Notes under the pieces: model-generated | The model's input: the letters and a program-made list of their open reading frames with translations, nothing else | What the model was told of the DNA's origin: nothing | Database searches by the model: none | Shown here: positions 1 to 8,086 of the stretch, one piece after another | Layout: every line of letters begins with the position of its first letter | Position numbering within the stretch: the stretch's first letter is position 1 | From: Paracoccaceae bacterium | Lineage (GTDB): Bacteria; Pseudomonadota; Alphaproteobacteria; Rhodobacterales; Rhodobacteraceae | Direction of reading: 5' to 3' | NCBI GenBank assembly: GCA_006844665.1 | Contig: SPJP01000023.1 | Coordinates: forward strand, 1 to 46,287 | DNA: 46,287 nt | Position numbers and translations under genes: made by a program

Positions 1-1
1 G

Positions 2-406
2 AAACCAGGCAAAGGCGGCCAGATCGCTCGTGCCGCTGGTACATATGCTCAGTTCGTGGGTCGGGATGGCGGTTACGCCCAGATCCGTTTGTCTTCGGGC
101 GAACTGCGCTTGGTCCGTCAGGAATGCATGTGCACCGTTGGTGCCGTGTCGAACCCAGACAACTCGAACCAGAACTTCGGTAAAGCGGGTCGCAACCGTC
201 ACAAGGGCATCCGCCCGTCTGTGCGTGGTGTTGTGATGAACCCCGTCGATCACCCCCATGGTGGTGGTGAAGGCCGGACATCTGGTGGTCGTCACCCGGT
301 TACCCCTTGGGGCAAACCAACAAAGGGTGCACGTACTCGGAACAAGAACAAAGCGTCCAGCAAGCTGATCATCCGCTCGCGTCACGCCAAGAAGAAGGGG
401 CGCTGA
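2..406 (+). CDS. rplB: 50S ribosomal protein L2 (C-terminal part, cut by window edge)
   Basis: The reading frame is open from the left edge and ends with TGA at 404-406, so only the C-terminal 134 residues are present. L2 is a primary 23S rRNA-binding protein near the peptidyl-transferase centre. The segment shows the family's signature [10 protein letters not shown], which carries the conserved His near the active site, and the basic tail ending KKKGR. It is followed after 3 bp by rpsS, the normal S10-operon order. The identification is secure; only the upstream part is missing. Confidence 0.97.
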   Translation, partial: KPGKGGQIARAAGTYAQFVGRDGGYAQIRLSSGELRLVRQECMCTVGAVSNPDNSNQNFGKAGRNRHKGIRPSVRGVVMNPVDHPHGGGEGRTSGGRHPVTPWGKPTKGARTRNKNKASSKLIIRSRHAKKKGR

Positions 407-409
407 TAG

Positions 410-688
410 ATGTCGCGTTCTGTCTGGAAAGGTCCTTTTGTCGACGCTTACGTCCTCAAGAAGGCCGAGAAAACCCGCGAGAGCGGTCGCAACGAGGTCA
501 TCAAGATCTGGTCGCGTCGTTCTACAATTTTGCCACAGTTTGTGGGCCTGACTTTCGGCGTCTACAACGGCAAAAAACATATCCCAGTGACTGTGACCGA
601 AGACATGATCGGCCAGAAGTTCGGGGAATATTCGCCAACTCGGACCTATTATGGTCACGCGGCGGATAAGAAAGCTAAGAGGAAGTAA
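410..688 (+). CDS. rpsS: 30S ribosomal protein S19
   Basis: This is a 92-residue protein of normal S19 length. It binds the head of 16S rRNA together with S13. It begins [12 protein letters not shown], typical of S19, and contains the conserved core [21 protein letters not shown] and the HIPV segment. It sits 3 bp after rplB and 3 bp before rplV, so it is translated as part of the S10 operon. The start is fixed by the family N-terminus. Nothing is unusual. Confidence 0.97.
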   Translation: MSRSVWKGPFVDAYVLKKAEKTRESGRNEVIKIWSRRSTILPQFVGLTFGVYNGKKHIPVTVTEDMIGQKFGEYSPTRTYYGHAADKKAKRK

Positions 689-691
689 GCC

Positions 692-1072
692 ATGGGTAAG
701 GAAAAGAATCCGCGCCGTGTGGCGGACAACGAAGCAATGGCAAAGCTGCGCATGTTGCGCACAAGCCCGCAGAAGCTGAACCTTGTGGCTCAGATGATCC
801 GTGGCAAGTCCGTTGAAAAAGCTCTCAGCGATCTGACCTTCTCGAAGAAGCGGATTGCCATCGACGTCAAGAAGTGCCTGCAGTCGGCAATTGCCAACGC
901 AGAAAACAACCACAACTTGGATGTTGACGAACTGATCGTTGCCGAAGCCTATGTTGGCAAGAACCTGATCATGAAGCGTGGCCGTCCTCGGGCGCGTGGT
1001 CGGTTTGGCAAGATCGTAAAGCCGTTCTCCGAACTCACCATCTTGGTGCGCCAGATTGAAGGACAAGCATAA
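692..1072 (+). CDS. rplV: 50S ribosomal protein L22
   Basis: A 126-residue L22, an early 23S rRNA-assembly protein whose beta-hairpin loop lines the exit tunnel. The hairpin region is visible near the C-terminus as [14 protein letters not shown]. The N-terminal helix-rich part ([19 protein letters not shown]) is typical. The stop codon overlaps the rpsC start as TAATG, implying translational coupling with S3. Length and sequence are ordinary for alphaproteobacteria. Confidence 0.97.
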   Translation: MGKEKNPRRVADNEAMAKLRMLRTSPQKLNLVAQMIRGKSVEKALSDLTFSKKRIAIDVKKCLQSAIANAENNHNLDVDELIVAEAYVGKNLIMKRGRPRARGRFGKIVKPFSELTILVRQIEGQA

Positions 1073-1776
1073 TGGGTCATAAAGTAAACCCGATCGGCAT
1101 GCGCCTCCAGGTCAACCGCACCTGGGACAGCCGCTGGTACGCCGAAAGCAAGGATTACGGGGATCTTCTGCTGGAAGACCTGAAAATCCGCGCGTTCATC
1201 CACGAAGAGTGCAAGCAAGCCGGTATCAGCCGTGTGATCATCGAACGTCCGCACAAAAAGTGCCGCGTTACGATCCACACTGCGCGTCCTGGTGTCATCA
1301 TCGGCAAAAAAGGCGCCGATATTGAAAGCCTGCGCAAGAAGGTAGCGGCGCTGACAGACAGCGAATTGCACCTGAACATCGTAGAAGTTCGCAAGCCCGA
1401 GCTGGACGCACAACTGGTTGGCGAGAGCATCTCTCAGCAGCTGGAACGTCGTGTATCCTTCCGTCGTGCAATGAAGCGTGCCGTGCAAAACGCAATGCGC
1501 ATGGGGGCCCAGGGCATCCGTGTAAACGTTGCGGGTCGTCTTGGCGGTGCCGAGATCGCGCGGACAGAATGGTATCGTGAAGGTCGTGTGCCTCTGCACA
1601 CACTGCGCGCGGACATCGACTATGCGAGCGTCCAAGCCACGACTGCTTACGGCATCATTGGTATCAAGGTATGGATCTTCAAGGGCGACATCATGGAGCA
1701 CGATCCGTCGGCTCATGATCGCCGCCACGCCGAGCTCCAAGAAGGCGGCGGCCCTCGCCCCCGCCGTGACCGGTAA
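1072..1776 (+). CDS. rpsC: 30S ribosomal protein S3
   Basis: A 234-residue S3, part of the mRNA entry channel with helicase-like action on mRNA. The N-terminal type-II KH domain is visible, with the GxxG loop in [12 protein letters not shown] (about residues 75-90). The C-terminal domain holds [21 protein letters not shown]. It starts one base inside the rplV stop (TAATG). It ends with a basic tail ([10 protein letters not shown]...RRDR) as in other Rhodobacteraceae. The family assignment is certain. Confidence 0.97.
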   Translation: MGHKVNPIGMRLQVNRTWDSRWYAESKDYGDLLLEDLKIRAFIHEECKQAGISRVIIERPHKKCRVTIHTARPGVIIGKKGADIESLRKKVAALTDSELHLNIVEVRKPELDAQLVGESISQQLERRVSFRRAMKRAVQNAMRMGAQGIRVNVAGRLGGAEIARTEWYREGRVPLHTLRADIDYASVQATTAYGIIGIKVWIFKGDIMEHDPSAHDRRHAELQEGGGPRPRRDR

Positions 1777-1788
1777 GGAGTAGACGAG

Positions 1789-2202
1789 ATGCTGCAACCA
1801 AAGCGCACGAAATTCCGCAAGATGCACAAAGGCCGGATCCGCGGCGACGCCAAAGGCGGTTCGGATCTGAACTTCGGCACTTACGGTCTAAAAGCAACAG
1901 AGCCAGAGCGTATCACAGCACGTCAAATCGAAGCGGCTCGCCGCGCGATGACACGTCACATGAAACGTCAAGGTCGCGTTTGGATCCGGATCTTCCCGGA
2001 TCTGCCCGTAACCGCCAAGCCTATCGAAGTTCGTATGGGTAAAGGTAAGGGTTCCGTTGATCGTTGGACAGCGAAGGTCAAGCCTGGCCGCGTTATGTTC
2101 GAAATCGACGGCGTGTCCGAAGTGATCGCACGCGAGGCCCTGCGCCTGGCCGCGATGAAGCTTCCGGTCAAAACCCGCACCGTGGTTCGCGAAGACTGGT
2201 AG
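1789..2202 (+). CDS. rplP: 50S ribosomal protein L16
   Basis: A 137-residue L16, which contacts the A and P site tRNAs and supports late 50S assembly. It begins [16 protein letters not shown] and contains [22 protein letters not shown]. Arg82 in this motif aligns with the E. coli L16 arginine (Arg81) that is hydroxylated by the oxygenase RoxA/YcfD. It has a good Shine-Dalgarno (AAGGAG, 1775-1780). Unusually, it is the last gene before a strong terminator, whereas in most bacteria rpmC follows directly. Confidence 0.97.
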   Translation: MLQPKRTKFRKMHKGRIRGDAKGGSDLNFGTYGLKATEPERITARQIEAARRAMTRHMKRQGRVWIRIFPDLPVTAKPIEVRMGKGKGSVDRWTAKVKPGRVMFEIDGVSEVIAREALRLAAMKLPVKTRTVVREDW

Positions 2203-2240
2203 AAAACGCGACGCGTTTTCGACCCGTGTAGAAAATTAAA

Positions 2241-2275
2241 CCCCCGTCGAGATCACTCGGCGGGGGTTTTTCTTT
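2241..2275 (+). terminator. Rho-independent terminator after rplP
   Basis: An 11-bp stem (2241-2251 with 2256-2266, one G-U pair), tetraloop ATCA, then a T-rich run (TTTTTCTTT) from 2267. It ends the first ribosomal transcript in the middle of what is normally a continuous S10 operon. It also faces the end of the opposite-strand gene at 2279. Confidence 0.92.
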
Positions 2276-2278
2276 GCT

Positions 2279-2527
2279 CTAGCGTTTCTTGTTCGACTGG
2301 GAAACCACAGAGCCAGCAAGCGTTCTTGTGCTTGGGGCGTACCTTTCACTTTTCAGAACTCTGGATGCCTTTGCTTCCATTGTCGCACCTGTTTGCTTCC
2401 TGGTACTGGATTGAGCCAGAACTGAACCAGCTAAGCTTTTGGCTGTTTTGGAAGCAGACGAGCTTCTGAGTGTCTTACTTGCTTGGGATGCCACCCGTTT
2501 CGAGGTCGCTTTGGTATTTTTGGGCAT
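2279..2527 (-). CDS. Small Ser/Lys/Ala-rich basic protein with internal repeat
   Basis: An 82-residue basic protein of unknown function. The ORF extends 19 codons further upstream, but the ATG at 2527 has an ideal AAGGAG 7 bp ahead and starts MPKNTKATSKRVASQASK. This resembles a group of short bacterial proteins of the form ATSKxVAsxASKxLR...SLAGSxLxQ, which I know only as hypothetical proteins. The core seems duplicated: a first copy (ASKTLR...SLAGSVLAQS) and a second, diverged copy (ASRVLK...TLAGSVVSQS) about 37 residues later. It has no Cys, no signal peptide and no membrane segment. It could bind nucleic acid, but that is only inferred from its charge. It lies tail-to-tail with rplP. Confidence 0.75.
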   Translation of the reverse strand: MPKNTKATSKRVASQASKTLRSSSASKTAKSLAGSVLAQSSTRKQTGATMEAKASRVLKSERYAPSTRTLAGSVVSQSNKKR

Positions 2528-2640
2528 GACGCGCTCCTTGTTGCTCATGTCCATTAACGTGGGCAATGTTCCTGTATTGTTCAAGATTGACTCAACCGAT
2601 TATTGTGGAAGACATCAGTATTTAGCGTAAGGAGTGAATT

Positions 2641-3273
2641 TTAAGCCCAGCTATAGTTGAAACTCACGCTGATCCGCTCTTCCTCGGCCATGTTCATTGG
2701 CACCTCGTGGCGCAGCCAGCTTTCCCACAGCAGAACATCGCCGATTTCGGGCTCTATATAGACGAATTGCTGCAATTTGCGGGGCGCGTCGGGTTTGCGG
2801 CCGGGGGCGGCCATCATCATCGCCAGGCGAGGGTCCTCGAACTTGATCGCGCTGGTGCCCTTGGGCATCGACACATAGGTCGTGCCGCTGATCACTGAAT
2901 GGGGGTGGATATGGGCGGTGTGAATGCCGCCTTCGGGCAGGATGTTCAGCCACAGACTGTCCAGCTTCACCTTCTTTTCCGCCCCCAGATCAAAGCCCAG
3001 ATCCTTCACAAATGCGGCCACATGCTTGTCCAGCGCCTTTTGCACCGCCTTAAAGATCGGGAACCGCCAGGGCAGGTCGGTCAGGGACGCATAGCTGGTA
3101 TAGCCCGGATAGCCCTTTTGCTCGCACCAATCCTGGCCAGCCTCGTCATCTTCGGCGATGGCGTAGCAAGACGCTTCCAGCTCGTCCATGTCGATCGGCT
3201 TGCCGTGTTCGGACAGTTTCGCGTGATACAGGCGGGTCACAAAGAGAGACGATATATTGGTCAACGAAGGCAT
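2641..3273 (-). CDS. Putative 2OG-Fe(II) oxygenase (TIGR02466-like)
   Basis: A 210-residue cytosolic protein. The C-terminal half looks like a double-stranded beta-helix oxygenase: HTAHIHPHS at residues 118-126 offers proximal iron ligands, the distal His189 lies in WLRHEVP, and Arg200 in EERISVSFN fits the 2-oxoglutarate anchor. The overall pattern (LPEGGIHTAHIHPH, GTTYVSMPKGTSAIKFEDPR) matches the family I know as TIGR02466. The substrate is unknown. It sits on the opposite strand inside the ribosomal cluster, next to rplP and upstream of (divergent from) rpmC. The start MPSLTNIS is the only plausible Met. Function is inferred from family only. Confidence 0.8.
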   Translation of the reverse strand: MPSLTNISSLFVTRLYHAKLSEHGKPIDMDELEASCYAIAEDDEAGQDWCEQKGYPGYTSYASLTDLPWRFPIFKAVQKALDKHVAAFVKDLGFDLGAEKKVKLDSLWLNILPEGGIHTAHIHPHSVISGTTYVSMPKGTSAIKFEDPRLAMMMAAPGRKPDAPRKLQQFVYIEPEIGDVLLWESWLRHEVPMNMAEEERISVSFNYSWA

Positions 3274-3411
3274 CCTATGCTAGCAGGCGTTAAGGGTGTC
3301 GTAGCGCCCCGGCAGGCCTCGTGCAACATATGGCCCAAGCCCCAACGTTCTAAGGCCCCCCGCGCCGGATCGCTTTGCGAAAAACCGTAGGGCTTAGCTG
3401 CGAAATAAGGG

Positions 3412-3440
3412 TTGCCAATAGGGCCATTCCCCCCTAAACG
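3412..3440 (+). promoter_or_regulatory. Candidate sigma70 promoter for the rpmC block
   Basis: TTGCCA (3412-3417), a 17-bp spacer and TAAACG (3435-3440) lie about 92 bp before rpmC. A new promoter is needed here because the S10 transcript ends after rplP and two opposite-strand genes intervene. The -35 matches 5 of 6 bases and the -10 is weak, as is common in this group. Inference only. Confidence 0.45.
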
Positions 3441-3460
3441 GCACACTTCACCATGAACTC

Positions 3461-3509
3461 CACTGGAATCAGGGTGACCCGGTGCACCCGCACTTAGGGC
3501 CCTCCAGTG
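3461..3509 (+). promoter_or_regulatory. Structured leader upstream of rpmC
   Basis: A 7-bp closing stem, CACTGGA (3461-3467) with TCCAGTG (3503-3509), encloses an inner hairpin GGGTG (3472-3476) with CACCC (3485-3489). It ends 22 bp before the rpmC start, just ahead of the Shine-Dalgarno AAAAAGGAAAAGG. The position fits an autogenous ribosomal-protein leader, but no known consensus was recognised. Confidence 0.4.
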
Positions 3510-3531
3510 ACGTTGAAAAAGGAAAAGGCGC

Positions 3532-3735
3532 ATGAACGCCCAAGAACTGCGGGACAAGACTCCCGACCAGCTTCGCGAAACGCTGGCAGAACTCAAAAAA
3601 GAAGCCTTCAACCTGCGCTTTCAGCAGGCCACAGGCCAGATGGAAAACACCGCACGGGCGCGCCAGGTGCGCCGCTCTGTTGCGCGTGTGAACACCATTC
3701 TCAACCAAAAGGCCGCGCAAGCGGCTACTGAATAA
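3532..3735 (+). CDS. rpmC: 50S ribosomal protein L29
   Basis: A 67-residue L29 (usual 60-70), a two-helix protein beside the exit tunnel that helps dock SRP and trigger factor. It starts [24 protein letters not shown] and contains the conserved NLRFQ and [11 protein letters not shown] segments. It is the first gene of a new transcription unit, separated from rplP by a terminator and two opposite-strand genes. A purine-rich SD (AAGGAAAAGG) precedes the ATG. Confidence 0.96.
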   Translation: MNAQELRDKTPDQLRETLAELKKEAFNLRFQQATGQMENTARARQVRRSVARVNTILNQKAAQAATE

Positions 3736-3746
3736 GGGCTCCGACT

Positions 3747-3977
3747 ATGCCAAAGCGCATCCTGCAAGGCGTCGTCACGAGCGCCGCAAACGAACAGACC
3801 GTCACTGTAAGTGTTGAACGTCGCTTCACACACCCAGTTCTGAAAAAGACGATCCGTAGCTCGAAGAAATATCGCGCACATGATGAAGCCAACAGCTTCA
3901 AAGTGGGTGATCAGGTTCGCATTCAAGAATGTGCACCGAAATCGAAGACGAAACGCTGGGAAGTGGTCACCGCCTAA
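3747..3977 (+). CDS. rpsQ: 30S ribosomal protein S17
   Basis: A 76-residue S17, an OB-fold primary 16S rRNA binder. It begins [10 protein letters not shown] and has the conserved [25 protein letters not shown] core. It lies 11 bp after rpmC. Its last codons form one arm of a stem, AAGTGG (3961-3966) with CCACTT (3984-3989), that runs into TTTTT. This could act as a weak attenuator before rplN. Confidence 0.96.
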   Translation: MPKRILQGVVTSAANEQTVTVSVERRFTHPVLKKTIRSSKKYRAHDEANSFKVGDQVRIQECAPKSKTKRWEVVTA

Positions 3978-4043
3978 GGGCGCCCACTTTTTAGTTTGAA
4001 CGAAACCCTGGGGGTATAGGACCCCAAAGGTCGGGAGAAACCA

Positions 4044-4412
4044 ATGATCCAGATGCAGACCAATCTGGATGTAGCTGACAATAGCGGCGCTCGCCGTGTT
4101 CAGTGCATCAAGGTTCTGGGTGGTTCCAAGCGTAAATACGCATCCGTAGGCGACATCATTGTCGTTTCGGTCAAGGAAGCCATCCCGCGTGGTCGCGTTA
4201 AAAAGGGCGATGTCCGTAAGGCCGTCGTTGTACGCACCGCCAAAGAAGTTCGTCGTGAAGATGGCACAGCCATCCGTTTCGACGGCAACGCCGCCGTAAT
4301 TCTGAACAACAATAACGAGCCTGTAGGTACACGTATCTTTGGCCCAGTTGTTCGCGAACTGCGTGGCAAGAACTTCATGAAAATCATTTCGCTTGCGCCG
4401 GAGGTGCTGTGA
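4044..4412 (+). CDS. rplN: 50S ribosomal protein L14
   Basis: A 122-residue L14, exactly the usual length. It contacts L19 and 16S rRNA at the subunit interface and is the binding site of the silencing factor RsfS. It starts [18 protein letters not shown] and has the conserved AKxVRR...[16 protein letters not shown] block. A 66-bp gap precedes it with a small hairpin GGGGT (4011-4015) with ACCCC (4021-4025). The SD is GGGAG. Confidence 0.97.
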   Translation: MIQMQTNLDVADNSGARRVQCIKVLGGSKRKYASVGDIIVVSVKEAIPRGRVKKGDVRKAVVVRTAKEVRREDGTAIRFDGNAAVILNNNNEPVGTRIFGPVVRELRGKNFMKIISLAPEVL

Positions 4413-4413
4413 T

Positions 4414-4719
4414 ATGGCTGCTAAGTTGAAAAAAGGCGACAAGGTCGTCGTTCTGACTGGCAAGGACAAAGGCAAGCAGGGCGAAATCGCTCAGGTCATG
4501 CCCGACGCCGGTAAAGCCGTGGTTGAAGGCCTGAACATGGCCATCCGTCACACACGTCAAAGCCAGACATCGCAAGGTGGTCGCGTTCCAAAAGCAATGC
4601 CGATCCAATTGTCGAACCTGGCGCTGCTGGACAGCAATGGCAAAGCCACTCGTGTTGGCTTCCGCGAAGAAGACGGCAAGAAAGTCCGCTTCGCTAAAAC
4701 AACAGGGGAGGCCGTCTAA
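4414..4719 (+). CDS. rplX: 50S ribosomal protein L24
   Basis: A 101-residue L24, an assembly initiator for the 50S subunit with a KOW motif ([20 protein letters not shown] near the N-terminus). The ORF opens upstream at 4393, but the real start is ATG 4414 ([10 protein letters not shown]), one base after the rplN stop, preceded by GGAGG. The stop overlaps the rplE start as TAATG. Typical in every respect. Confidence 0.96.
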   Translation: MAAKLKKGDKVVVLTGKDKGKQGEIAQVMPDAGKAVVEGLNMAIRHTRQSQTSQGGRVPKAMPIQLSNLALLDSNGKATRVGFREEDGKKVRFAKTTGEAV

Positions 4720-5282
4720 TGTTGGATGAAGCAACCTACACCCCACGCCTGAAAGCGGTTTACGCGGACACAATCCGCGCTGCTTTGAAGGAAGAGTTCG
4801 CGTATAAGAACGACATGCAGATCCCTGGTCTGGATAAAATCGTTCTGAACATCGGCTGTGGTGCCGAAGCGGTCCGTGACAGCAAAAAAGCCAAATCCGC
4901 TCAGGAAGACCTGACCGCGATTGCCGGCCAAAAGGCAATGATCACAACGGCCAAGAAATCCATCGCGGGTTTCCGGGTTCGTGAAGACATGCCGCTGGGC
5001 GCGAAAGTCACCCTCCGTGGCGACCGGATGTTCGAATTCCTCGACCGTCTGATCACCATCGCAATGCCTCGTATCCGTGACTTCCGCGGCGTACCGGGTA
5101 AATCCTTTGACGGTCGTGGCAACTACGCCATGGGCCTGAAGGAACACATCATCTTCCCAGAAATCAACTTCGACAAAGTCGATGAGACCTGGGGCATGGA
5201 TATTGTGATTTGCACCACCGCGAAAACCGACGCGGAAGCCAAGGCGCTGTTGAAAGCTTTCAACATGCCCTTCAATAGCTGA
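4719..5282 (+). CDS. rplE: 50S ribosomal protein L5
   Basis: A 187-residue L5, the 5S rRNA-binding protein of the central protuberance. Recognisable blocks are [38 protein letters not shown] and LGDRMFEF-like [12 protein letters not shown]. The start overlaps the rplX stop. In E. coli this gene's mRNA is the S8 repressor site; I see no clear S8 site here. Confidence 0.97.
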   Translation: MLDEATYTPRLKAVYADTIRAALKEEFAYKNDMQIPGLDKIVLNIGCGAEAVRDSKKAKSAQEDLTAIAGQKAMITTAKKSIAGFRVREDMPLGAKVTLRGDRMFEFLDRLITIAMPRIRDFRGVPGKSFDGRGNYAMGLKEHIIFPEINFDKVDETWGMDIVICTTAKTDAEAKALLKAFNMPFNS

Positions 5283-5303
5283 GCCGCGGGGAGACATTAG
5301 ACC

Positions 5304-5609
5304 ATGGCAAAGAAAAGCATGATCGAACGTGAAAAGAAGCGTCAGGCATTGGTGGACAAATACGCCGCCAAGCGGGCCGCTTTGAAAGCGATCGCAAACG
5401 ATGACAGCCTACCGATGGAAGAGCGTTTCACAGCGCGTCTGAAACTCGCCAAGCTGCCACGCAACAGCTCCGCCACACGGCTGCACAACCGCTGCCAGCT
5501 GACGGGCCGTCCACACGCTTATTATCGTAAACTTAAAATCAGCCGTATCGCGCTGCGGGATCTCGGCTCTGCCGGTCAAATCCCCGGCCTGGTCAAATCC
5601 AGCTGGTAA
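5304..5609 (+). CDS. rpsN: 30S ribosomal protein S14 (zinc-free form)
   Basis: A 101-residue S14 of the long type without the CxxC...CxxC zinc site (only a single Cys, in [20 protein letters not shown]). It binds 16S rRNA in the head. It starts [14 protein letters not shown] and ends GLVKSSW, both family hallmarks. It lies 21 bp after rplE with the SD GGGGAG. The long zinc-free form is normal for alphaproteobacteria. Confidence 0.97.
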   Translation: MAKKSMIEREKKRQALVDKYAAKRAALKAIANDDSLPMEERFTARLKLAKLPRNSSATRLHNRCQLTGRPHAYYRKLKISRIALRDLGSAGQIPGLVKSSW

Positions 5610-5624
5610 GGGAGGGCACGCACA

Positions 5625-6017
5625 ATGATGAACGATCCTCTTGGTGATATGCTGACACGGATTCGCAACGCTCAGATGCGCGGCAAATCTACTGTTCGCA
5701 CTCCGGCGTCCAAGCTGCGCGCTTGGGTTCTGGATGTGTTGACCGACGAAGGCTACATTCGTGGCTACGAAGCCGTCGCCGACACAAAGCACCCCGAACT
5801 TGAAATCAGCCTGAAATACTACGATGGCACACCTGTGATCCGCGAATTGAAGCGCGTGTCAAAGCCAGGTCGTCGTGTGTATATGGGCGCTCAGGAAGTG
5901 CCACAGATCCGTCAGGGTCTGGGTGTCTCCATCGTCTCCACGTCTCGCGGCGTGATGTCGGATGCAAACGCACGCTCTGCCAATGTTGGTGGCGAAGTGC
6001 TTTGCACCGTCTTCTAA
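5625..6017 (+). CDS. rpsH: 30S ribosomal protein S8
   Basis: A 130-residue S8, a central 16S rRNA-binding protein and in many bacteria the spc operon repressor. It shows [19 protein letters not shown] at the start and the conserved C-terminal [25 protein letters not shown]. Two ATGs stand in tandem (5625 and 5628). The first has the better distance to the SD GGGAGGG (5608-5614), although the family consensus usually begins with the second. Confidence 0.96.
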   Translation: MMNDPLGDMLTRIRNAQMRGKSTVRTPASKLRAWVLDVLTDEGYIRGYEAVADTKHPELEISLKYYDGTPVIRELKRVSKPGRRVYMGAQEVPQIRQGLGVSIVSTSRGVMSDANARSANVGGEVLCTVF

Positions 6018-6030
6018 GGAGGGCTGGTTA

Positions 6031-6564
6031 ATGTCTCGTATCGGTAAAAAACCCGTAGACCTGCCCGCAGGCGTCACTGCCTCCGTGTCTGGTCAGACGA
6101 TCGAAGTGAAGGGCCCAAAAGCGACCCGTAGCTTCACCGCAACCGACGATGTCACCATCGCCGTCAACGACAACTCAGTCACTGTAGAGCCTCGTGGTAA
6201 ATCCAAGCGCGCTCGTCAGCAGTGGGGCATGTCCCGGACAATGGTTGCGAATATCGTAACCGGCGTTTCGACAGGCTTCAAAAAGGAACTGGAAATCCAG
6301 GGTGTTGGTTATCGTGCTCAGCTTGCAGGCAAGTTCCTGAAACTGAACCTTGGCCTGTCCCACGATGTGGATTTCCCGATCCCTGATGGTGTGACTGTGA
6401 CTTGCCCGAAGGTGACTGAAATCGTCATCGAAGGCACCGACGAACAGCTGGTCGGTCAAGTAGCTGCAAACATTCGCGAATGGCGCAAGCCCGAGCCCTA
6501 TAAAGGCAAAGGCATCCGTTACAAAGGCGAATATATCTTCCGCAAGGAAGGCAAGAAGAAGTAA
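6031..6564 (+). CDS. rplF: 50S ribosomal protein L6
   Basis: A 177-residue L6 with two homologous domains, located near the GTPase-associated centre. The ORF opens at 5962, inside rpsH, but the start is ATG 6031 ([12 protein letters not shown]), preceded by AAGGAGGG. The C-terminal signature [18 protein letters not shown] is present. Ordinary in length and context. Confidence 0.97.
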   Translation: MSRIGKKPVDLPAGVTASVSGQTIEVKGPKATRSFTATDDVTIAVNDNSVTVEPRGKSKRARQQWGMSRTMVANIVTGVSTGFKKELEIQGVGYRAQLAGKFLKLNLGLSHDVDFPIPDGVTVTCPKVTEIVIEGTDEQLVGQVAANIREWRKPEPYKGKGIRYKGEYIFRKEGKKK

Positions 6565-6575
6565 GGACGCGCAAA

Positions 6576-6935
6576 ATGGCAAACACCAAGCGAGAGCTGT
6601 TTGTGAAACGCCGCTTACGCGTTCGCAACAAGCTGAAGAAAATGGCCAATGGCCGCCCCCGTCTAAGCGTACACCGCTCGGGCAAAAACATCAGCGTCCA
6701 GCTGATCGACGACGTGGAAGGCCGCACATTGGCCTCCGCATCGACGCTCGAAAAAGAACTGGGCACTGTTGGCAAGAACACCGTCGAAGCGGCCACCAAA
6801 ATTGGTGCCACGATCGCCGAGCGTGCTAAGGCAGCTGGCGTCGAGGTTTGCTACTTCGATCGCGGTGGCTTCTTGTTCCACGGCAAAGTGAAGGCCCTGG
6901 CCGAAGCTGCCCGTGAAGGCGGTCTGAAGTTCTAA
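6576..6935 (+). CDS. rplR: 50S ribosomal protein L18
   Basis: A 119-residue L18, the second 5S rRNA-binding protein. It starts [22 protein letters not shown], then [20 protein letters not shown], and ends [28 protein letters not shown], a classic L18 C-terminus. It lies 11 bp after rplF. It is followed by a 94-bp gap with a strong hairpin before rpsE. Confidence 0.97.
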   Translation: MANTKRELFVKRRLRVRNKLKKMANGRPRLSVHRSGKNISVQLIDDVEGRTLASASTLEKELGTVGKNTVEAATKIGATIAERAKAAGVEVCYFDRGGFLFHGKVKALAEAAREGGLKF

Positions 6936-6942
6936 GACAGCA

Positions 6943-6965
6943 GGGCGCCTGATGATCAGGCGCCC
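6943..6965 (+). other. Strong hairpin in the rplR-rpsE gap
   Basis: A perfect 10-bp stem, GGGCGCCTGA (6943-6952) with TCAGGCGCCC (6956-6965), and a 3-nt loop. No T-run follows, so it is not an intrinsic terminator. It may stabilise or delimit processed mRNA ends. The gap it lies in (6936-7029) is unusually long for the spc operon. Confidence 0.7.
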
Positions 6966-7029
6966 TCGATGATCCGGGGTCCATTCGGGCCACTGGGATC
7001 GAAGAAACTGCAAGCTCAGGAGGCCGATA

Positions 7030-7593
7030 ATGGCAGAGCGTGACAATCGTCGTGGTAAGAACCGCGAAGAAGAAACACCGGAATTCGCAGACCGCTTGGT
7101 CGCGATCAACCGTGTATCGAAAACTGTAAAAGGTGGTAAGCGTTTTGGCTTCGCCGCTTTGGTCGTTGTAGGCGATCAGCGTGGCCGTGTCGGCTTCGGC
7201 AAGGGTAAGGCCAAAGAGGTCCCCGAGGCGATCCGCAAAGCGACCGAGCAAGCCAAGCGTCAGATGATCCGCGTGCCACTGCGCGAAGGTCGGACGTTGC
7301 ACCACGACATGGAAGGCCGTCATGGCGCCGGTAAGGTCGTTATGCGTGCTGCTCCTCAGGGTACTGGTATCATCGCCGGTGGTCCAATGCGTGCTGTTTT
7401 CGAAATGTTGGGTCTGCAGGACGTGGTGGCGAAATCCATCGGGTCTCAGAACCCATACAACATGATCCGCGCCACGCTGGACGGCTTGTCGAAAGAAAGC
7501 TCGCCTCGCATGATCGCGCAGCGTCGTGGCAAGAAAGTTGGTGACATCCTCAAGAAGGATGAAGCACCGGCGGCCGAGCCTGCAGAAGCGTAA
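7030..7593 (+). CDS. rpsE: 30S ribosomal protein S5
   Basis: A 187-residue S5, which acts in decoding fidelity and mRNA unwinding at the entry site. The dsRNA-binding-like N-terminal domain carries [33 protein letters not shown]. The C-terminal domain has [22 protein letters not shown]. An acidic/Ala tail ends the protein. The SD is CAGGAGG. It is followed 12 bp later by rpmD. Confidence 0.97.
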   Translation: MAERDNRRGKNREEETPEFADRLVAINRVSKTVKGGKRFGFAALVVVGDQRGRVGFGKGKAKEVPEAIRKATEQAKRQMIRVPLREGRTLHHDMEGRHGAGKVVMRAAPQGTGIIAGGPMRAVFEMLGLQDVVAKSIGSQNPYNMIRATLDGLSKESSPRMIAQRRGKKVGDILKKDEAPAAEPAEA

Positions 7594-7605
7594 GGGAACA
7601 CTCAC

Positions 7606-7794
7606 ATGGCAAAAACCATCGTCGTCAAGCAGATCGGTTCTCCGATCCGCCGTCCCGCAGACCAGCGTGCTACGCTGGTTGGCCTGGGCCTGAACAAAAT
7701 GCACAAAACACGCGAACTGGAAGATACACCTTCCGTCCGTGGCATGGTTCGTAAAATTCCCCACCTCGTCGAGATCATCGAAGAGCGCGGATAA
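7606..7794 (+). CDS. rpmD: 50S ribosomal protein L30
   Basis: A 62-residue L30 (usual about 60). It shows [44 protein letters not shown], the standard family core. It ends the second ribosomal block, because a strong terminator follows 34 bp later and rplO starts a new block. Confidence 0.96.
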   Translation: MAKTIVVKQIGSPIRRPADQRATLVGLGLNKMHKTRELEDTPSVRGMVRKIPHLVEIIEERG

Positions 7795-7827
7795 GCTACA
7801 TCTGGTGGGGTCAGCCCCGCCAAATAG

Positions 7828-7866
7828 CAAAAAAACGCCCCTACCGATTCGGTGGGGGCGTTTTTT
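7828..7866 (+). terminator. Bidirectional-type terminator after rpmD
   Basis: An 11-bp stem, 7836-7846 with 7850-7860 (one G-U pair), flanked by an A-run before and TTTTTT after (7861-7866). It separates rpmD from rplO, which are contiguous in the classical spc operon. Confidence 0.93.
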
Positions 7867-7969
7867 GTGAAATCCGCTAAATCTTAGCAATTGTGGCCGC
7901 TGCGTGCTGCAGATCAAAAGCGGTTATACAGAACGGGCATTCGTTGTGATTTCGGGCCGAACTGACCCC

Positions 7970-7998
7970 TTGCACAGCTTTAATTCCCGCTCTATACG
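7970..7998 (+). promoter_or_regulatory. Candidate promoter for rplO-secY-adk
   Basis: TTGCAC (7970-7975), a 17-bp spacer and TATACG (7993-7998) lie about 90 bp upstream of rplO in a 292-bp gap. The same -10 hexamer TATACG appears in the candidate rplS promoter. A promoter is expected here because a terminator precedes the gap; the exact site is inferred. I see nothing else definite in the gap. Confidence 0.4.
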
Positions 7999-8086
7999 CA
8001 GCCGGTGGATTTTCCACATCTATTGACAACGCCGTGGTCGGCCGCTCCCGTCGCTGGGGGTCGCATCCGGCAAAAGGAGAAGCGAC

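Noticed and set aside
949-1827. Long minus-strand ORF opposite rpsC
   Set aside because: It lies antisense to conserved ribosomal genes and its protein has no recognisable motif; it follows from the GC-rich codon pattern of rpsC.
6943-6965. Intrinsic terminator between rplR and rpsE
   Set aside because: The stem is strong but is followed by TCGATGATCC, with no T-run.
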